Shown: positions 5,498-7,787 of the stretch, piece after piece
How the letters are laid out: every line of letters begins with the position of its first letter
Numbering within the stretch: position 1 is the first letter of the stretch
Assembly (NCBI GenBank): GCA_018827845.1
Contig: JAHJXC010000053.1
Location: 1 to 7,787, forward strand
Length of the DNA stretch: 7,787 nucleotides
Reading direction: 5' to 3'
Origin: Patescibacteria group bacterium
GTDB taxonomy: Bacteria; Patescibacteriota; Minisyncoccia; UBA9983
Translations under genes and position numbers: made by a program
Notes under the pieces: generated by a model
Databases searched by the model: none
Seen by the model: the letters and a program-made list of their open reading frames with translations, nothing else
Told to the model about the DNA's origin: nothing

Positions 5498-6173
5498 GTT
5501 TGTAAATATTTATCTCTTCGCCGTAAAGCTGATGCAGGCTTTCAGCAGTAAGAGTTTGCTGCGGCAAGCCATAGCATATTAATTTTTTATTCAAACACAG
5601 CACATTATCAGCAAGTTTATAAACAACGCTAAGGTCGTGGGTTATAAGAATAATAGTGAGATTGACTTCCTTTTCTATGCGCGCCAAAAGGTTATAAATG
5701 GTTTCCTCGCCTCCCACATCAATGCCGGATGTAGGCTCGTCAAAAAGAAGCACATCAGGCTTATCTATCAAACTCCAGGCAATCATTATTCTCTGGAACT
5801 GGCCCGCTGACACTTTTCCCAATCTCTTTTTAAGAATAGAAAAATCATTAAGCCCCACTGATTTTAGCCACCTTTCAATTTCTTTAACAGCTGCGTGCTT
5901 AAAATTAAAAAATTCCTCCACGCTTAAGGGAATCTCTTTGGCTGGAAAAAACTTTTGCGGAACATAACTGATTTTCACATCTTTTGTCCATTTAATCCCG
6001 CCCTTAAAAGGAACAATTCCCAGCAAGGCCTTAAGTAAAACAGTCTTGCCTGCTCCATTAGGCCCAACAATAACTAAATTTTCTTTTTCTTTTAAATTAA
6101 AAGAAAGCCCGTCCAGCACTTTGTCTCCGTTAAAACTCACATTAAGATTTTCTACCTCAAGAATATTATTCAT
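5484..6173 (-). CDS. znuC: Zinc/manganese ABC transporter ATP-binding protein (ZnuC-like)
   Basis: A 229-residue ABC ATPase that powers the adjoining permease. Walker A GPNGAGKT (37-44), Q-loop Q73 in VPQK, signature VSAGQFQR (121-128, a Gly-to-Ala variant of LSGGQ), Walker B VLLFDEP (141-147), D-loop SGID (149-152) and switch H179. The C-terminal part (VLCLNKKLICYG, 191-202, and the ending INIYKHDHD) resembles the ZnuC tail, which in E. coli also ends in a His-rich stretch after an IYRH-like sequence; this favours zinc over manganese. Residues 214-229 are thus a possible metal-sensing tail. The ATG overlaps the end of the inositol-phosphate synthase gene by 8 bases and has AAAGGA just before it, the only Shine-Dalgarno-like site seen, though its spacing is short. 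No substrate-binding protein gene is nearby. Confidence 0.94.
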   Translation of the reverse strand: MNNILEVENLNVSFNGDKVLDGLSFNLKEKENLVIVGPNGAGKTVLLKALLGIVPFKGGIKWTKDVKISYVPQKFFPAKEIPLSVEEFFNFKHAAVKEIERWLKSVGLNDFSILKKRLGKVSAGQFQRIMIAWSLIDKPDVLLFDEPTSGIDVGGEETIYNLLARIEKEVNLTIILITHDLSVVYKLADNVLCLNKKLICYGLPQQTLTAESLHQLYGEEINIYKHDHD

Positions 6174-7263
6174 TTCCTTTAATAAAATCTTCTATTAATC
6201 TATATGCCTCATCATCAGTAAACTGCTTCGGCGGATGCTTCATAAAATAAGCTGAGGGCGAGTGCAAGGCGCCAGCCTCGCCCCTTTCAAGCGCAAGTTT
6301 GCAGCACCGAATGGCATCAATGGCCACCCCGGCCGAATTCGGCGAGTCTTCCACAGAAAGTCTCATTTCTAAATTCATCGGCACATCGCCGAAAATTTTT
6401 CCTTCCATTCTAATAAAACAAATTTTATTGTCCTTCAGCCACTGAACATAGTCGCTGGGACCGATATGGATATTTTCCTTTTCCATTCTTTTTTCAAGAA
6501 TTGCCTGCACTGCCTCTGTTTTTGACTCTTTTTTGGAAATCAGGCGGTCCTTGTTGAGCATATTTAAAAAATCAGTATTGCCGCCCATATTTAATTGGTA
6601 AGTTTTTTCTAGTTTCACTCCTCTCTTTTGAAATAAATCAGCCAGGATTCTATGCACTATGGTAGCGCCAAGCTGCGACTTTATATCATCGCCAATAATT
6701 GGCAGGTTTTTTTCTTCAAATTTTTTCATCCATTCAGGATTGCTGGCTATAAAAACAGGCATGCAGTTTATAAATGCCACCCCGGCCTCCAAAGCGCATT
6801 CAGCATAAAATTTAACAGCCTCCTCAGATCCAACAGGAAGATAATTTATAAGAATTTCAGATTCTGATTCTTTTAAAATATTGACTATCTCTTCTTTGCT
6901 GGCTTCATTTTCTTCAGCAAGAACAAAAGTATTATTCTCAGGATATTCTTTCATGTGGTCAGAAATACTGTCCAGAATCTTTCCCATTTTTACATTAATA
7001 TTTTTTCTGGGTATTTCTTTGGAAAATCTTGTTGTGCAATTCGGCAAAGAAAAAATAGCCTCGGACGCATCTTTACCTACCTTTCTTTTATCTATATCAA
7101 AAGCAGCCACCAACTCAATATCGTGCGGCTTATAGCCTCCAATATCCCAATGCATCAGCCCAACAGCGTCTTCATTGCTCTTGTCTTGATAATAATGAAT
7201 ACCTTGGAGAAGAGAACTGGCGCAGTTCCCCATTCCAGCAATCGCTATTTTAATTTTTTCCAT
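6166..7263 (-). CDS. ino1: Inositol-3-phosphate synthase (actinobacterial-type Ino1)
   Basis: A 365-residue NAD-dependent enzyme that isomerises glucose 6-phosphate to 1L-myo-inositol 1-phosphate (Ino1/MIPS), close in length to the mycobacterial enzyme. Rossmann motif IAGMGNCASSL (8-18); INYLPVGSEEA (139-149); the active-site stretch GDDIKSQLGATIVHR (191-205) with catalytic-type K195; NMGGNTDFLNML (225-236); LISKKESKTEAV (241-252); IGPSDYV (267-273); and the C-terminal LEMRLSVEDSPNSAGVAIDA (298-317) and SAYFMKHPP (337-345). All core motifs are intact. The product could feed phosphatidylinositol-type lipids, glycans or solutes; no inositol monophosphatase or PI synthase is in the window. The gene overlaps znuC by 8 bases and follows the holin-like gene by 11. 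The mycobacterial enzyme is reported to carry zinc, which fits the neighbouring transporter. Confidence 0.95.
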   Translation of the reverse strand: MEKIKIAIAGMGNCASSLLQGIHYYQDKSNEDAVGLMHWDIGGYKPHDIELVAAFDIDKRKVGKDASEAIFSLPNCTTRFSKEIPRKNINVKMGKILDSISDHMKEYPENNTFVLAEENEASKEEIVNILKESESEILINYLPVGSEEAVKFYAECALEAGVAFINCMPVFIASNPEWMKKFEEKNLPIIGDDIKSQLGATIVHRILADLFQKRGVKLEKTYQLNMGGNTDFLNMLNKDRLISKKESKTEAVQAILEKRMEKENIHIGPSDYVQWLKDNKICFIRMEGKIFGDVPMNLEMRLSVEDSPNSAGVAIDAIRCCKLALERGEAGALHSPSAYFMKHPPKQFTDDEAYRLIEDFIKGNE

Positions 7264-7274
7264 AACAAAAATAT

Positions 7275-7556
7275 TTAAATCTGCGGCTGGGAAGGCTGTG
7301 ACGGATTTTTAGAAAATTTGTTGTAGATTAAGGCAATTAAAAACCCAAAAATATATCCAACAACAAAACCCCAGATTGCTCCCATAATACCTCCGATAAT
7401 GCCTGCCTTAAAACCTGGATAAATATCCTGCATTATGGTTATAGCAGCCGCTCCCCAATTAAGATAAGCAGCAGTTAAAGCCCAGATAAGCATGCAAAGG
7501 CCCCAAATAATTCCTACGGCAAGTCCAAAAGCATTTTTGCTCAAAGTCATATTCAT
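7275..7556 (-). CDS. Small two-helix membrane protein, 'bacteriophage holin' family-like
   Basis: A 93-residue hydrophobic protein from ATG 7556. One helix spans about residues 10-32 (GLAVGIIWGLCMLIWALTAA). A second, glycine-rich one spans about 49-78 (AGIIGGIMGAIWGFVVGYIF). An Asn/Ser/Pro/Gln tail (80-93) follows. The repeated GxxWG pattern and ending ALIYN resemble small proteins of bacteria and archaea that databases label 'bacteriophage holin'; that name is by similarity and no phage gene lies here. The gene follows the DUF5652-like gene by 4 bases and precedes ino1 by 11. The start at 7556 is chosen because the longer in-frame opening to 7655 lies inside the upstream gene; an ATG at 7550 is also possible. 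Function unknown; it may be a structural envelope protein. Confidence 0.75.
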   Translation of the reverse strand: MNMTLSKNAFGLAVGIIWGLCMLIWALTAAYLNWGAAAITIMQDIYPGFKAGIIGGIMGAIWGFVVGYIFGFLIALIYNKFSKNPSQPSQPQI

Positions 7557-7560
7557 ACAT

Positions 7561-7785
7561 TTAACTAATTTGATTAATTGTCTCGACCTTTTCTTCCTTC
7601 TTTTTGCTGAAATAAAAAATGTAAATGATATCAAGAATGGCAAGTGTATTGGCAATTAGAAGAATGATAAACCACCACTTTTGCGCATTGCGCGCCGACC
7701 TCCACAAAGCCACGCCTTTCCATGGCAAAACCCAGAGCGCGAGCGCTAAAATAATCCAGGGATTTTGTATAAAATATTGTTCCAT
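7561..7785 (-). CDS. DUF5652-like small membrane protein
   Basis: A 74-residue protein from ATG 7785 with two hydrophobic segments (about 8-22 and 37-59). Between them are the motif LPWKGVALWRSARNAQKWW (20-38) and ANTLAILDIIYIFYF (45-59). The tail is charged (KKKEEK, 61-66). The pattern of a Trp-rich, positively charged hairpin followed by NTL-I-IIYIF-F is what I recall for DUF5652, a family of uncharacterised small proteins common in Parcubacteria. By positive-inside reasoning, the Lys/Arg loop and Lys-rich tail would be cytoplasmic, though both cannot be on the same side if each segment fully crosses once. The start is 2 bases from the window edge, so a longer N-terminus cannot be excluded. 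It is 4 bases before the holin-like gene and likely co-transcribed. Confidence 0.75.
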   Translation of the reverse strand: MEQYFIQNPWIILALALWVLPWKGVALWRSARNAQKWWFIILLIANTLAILDIIYIFYFSKKKEEKVETINQIS

Positions 7786-7787
7786 AA

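Noticed and set aside
7275..7556. Holin label as evidence of a prophage.
   Set aside because: No endolysin, capsid, integrase or other phage gene; neighbours are housekeeping metabolism and transport.
1..7787. CRISPR arrays, insertion sequences or long tandem repeats.
   Set aside because: No regularly spaced repeats, transposase motifs or long duplicated stretches were found by eye.

Overview
The window reads as a chromosomal segment of a small-genome bacterium, most likely a member of the Candidate Phyla Radiation (Patescibacteria, Parcubacteria-like). The reasons are: AT-rich, tightly packed genes all on the minus strand; short or overlapping gene junctions; almost no Shine-Dalgarno sequences; and two tiny membrane proteins at the right end (a DUF5652-like protein and a 'bacteriophage holin'-annotated family protein) of a kind I associate with Parcubacteria. 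TGA acts as a normal stop (ddl and znuC both end in TGA), so the code is standard and not the UGA-glycine code of Gracilibacteria/SR1. The lineage is inferred from gene content only.

Everything is transcribed right to left. From the right edge the order is: DUF5652-like protein (7561-7785), holin-like two-helix protein (7275-7556), inositol-phosphate synthase (6166-7263), then the ATPase (5484-6173) and permease (4721-5497) of a ZnuBC-type metal ABC transporter. These five genes are separated by 11 bases or fewer, or overlap. A 55-base gap holds a good promoter candidate. It leads into a second cluster: uppS (3973-4665), a DedA-family membrane protein (3377-3970), an alpha/beta hydrolase (2719-3384), D-Ala-D-Ala ligase (1745-2704) and a stand-alone FMN/Fe-S glutamate-synthase domain (555-1748). 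Next comes tRNA-Ala(UGC) with its own promoter (414-486), a perfect 10+10 inverted repeat, and an unrecognised small ORF at the left edge.

The second cluster is mostly envelope metabolism. UppS makes the C55 lipid carrier, DedA-family proteins are now linked to recycling that carrier across the membrane, and Ddl makes the D-Ala-D-Ala end of the peptidoglycan stem. The first cluster couples inositol-phosphate synthesis to zinc/manganese uptake. No metal-binding lipoprotein (ZnuA) is present in the window.

The observations most worth a second look are: two AT-rich Fur/Zur-like operator candidates, each overlapping a TATAAT box and a start codon (before ddl and before uppS); the perfect palindrome between tRNA-Ala and the left-edge ORF; the glutamate-synthase core lacking its amidotransferase partners; and the 8-base overlap of inositol-phosphate synthase with znuC. 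No CRISPR array, transposase, integrase or rRNA was seen. There is no gene-free stretch longer than about 85 bases.
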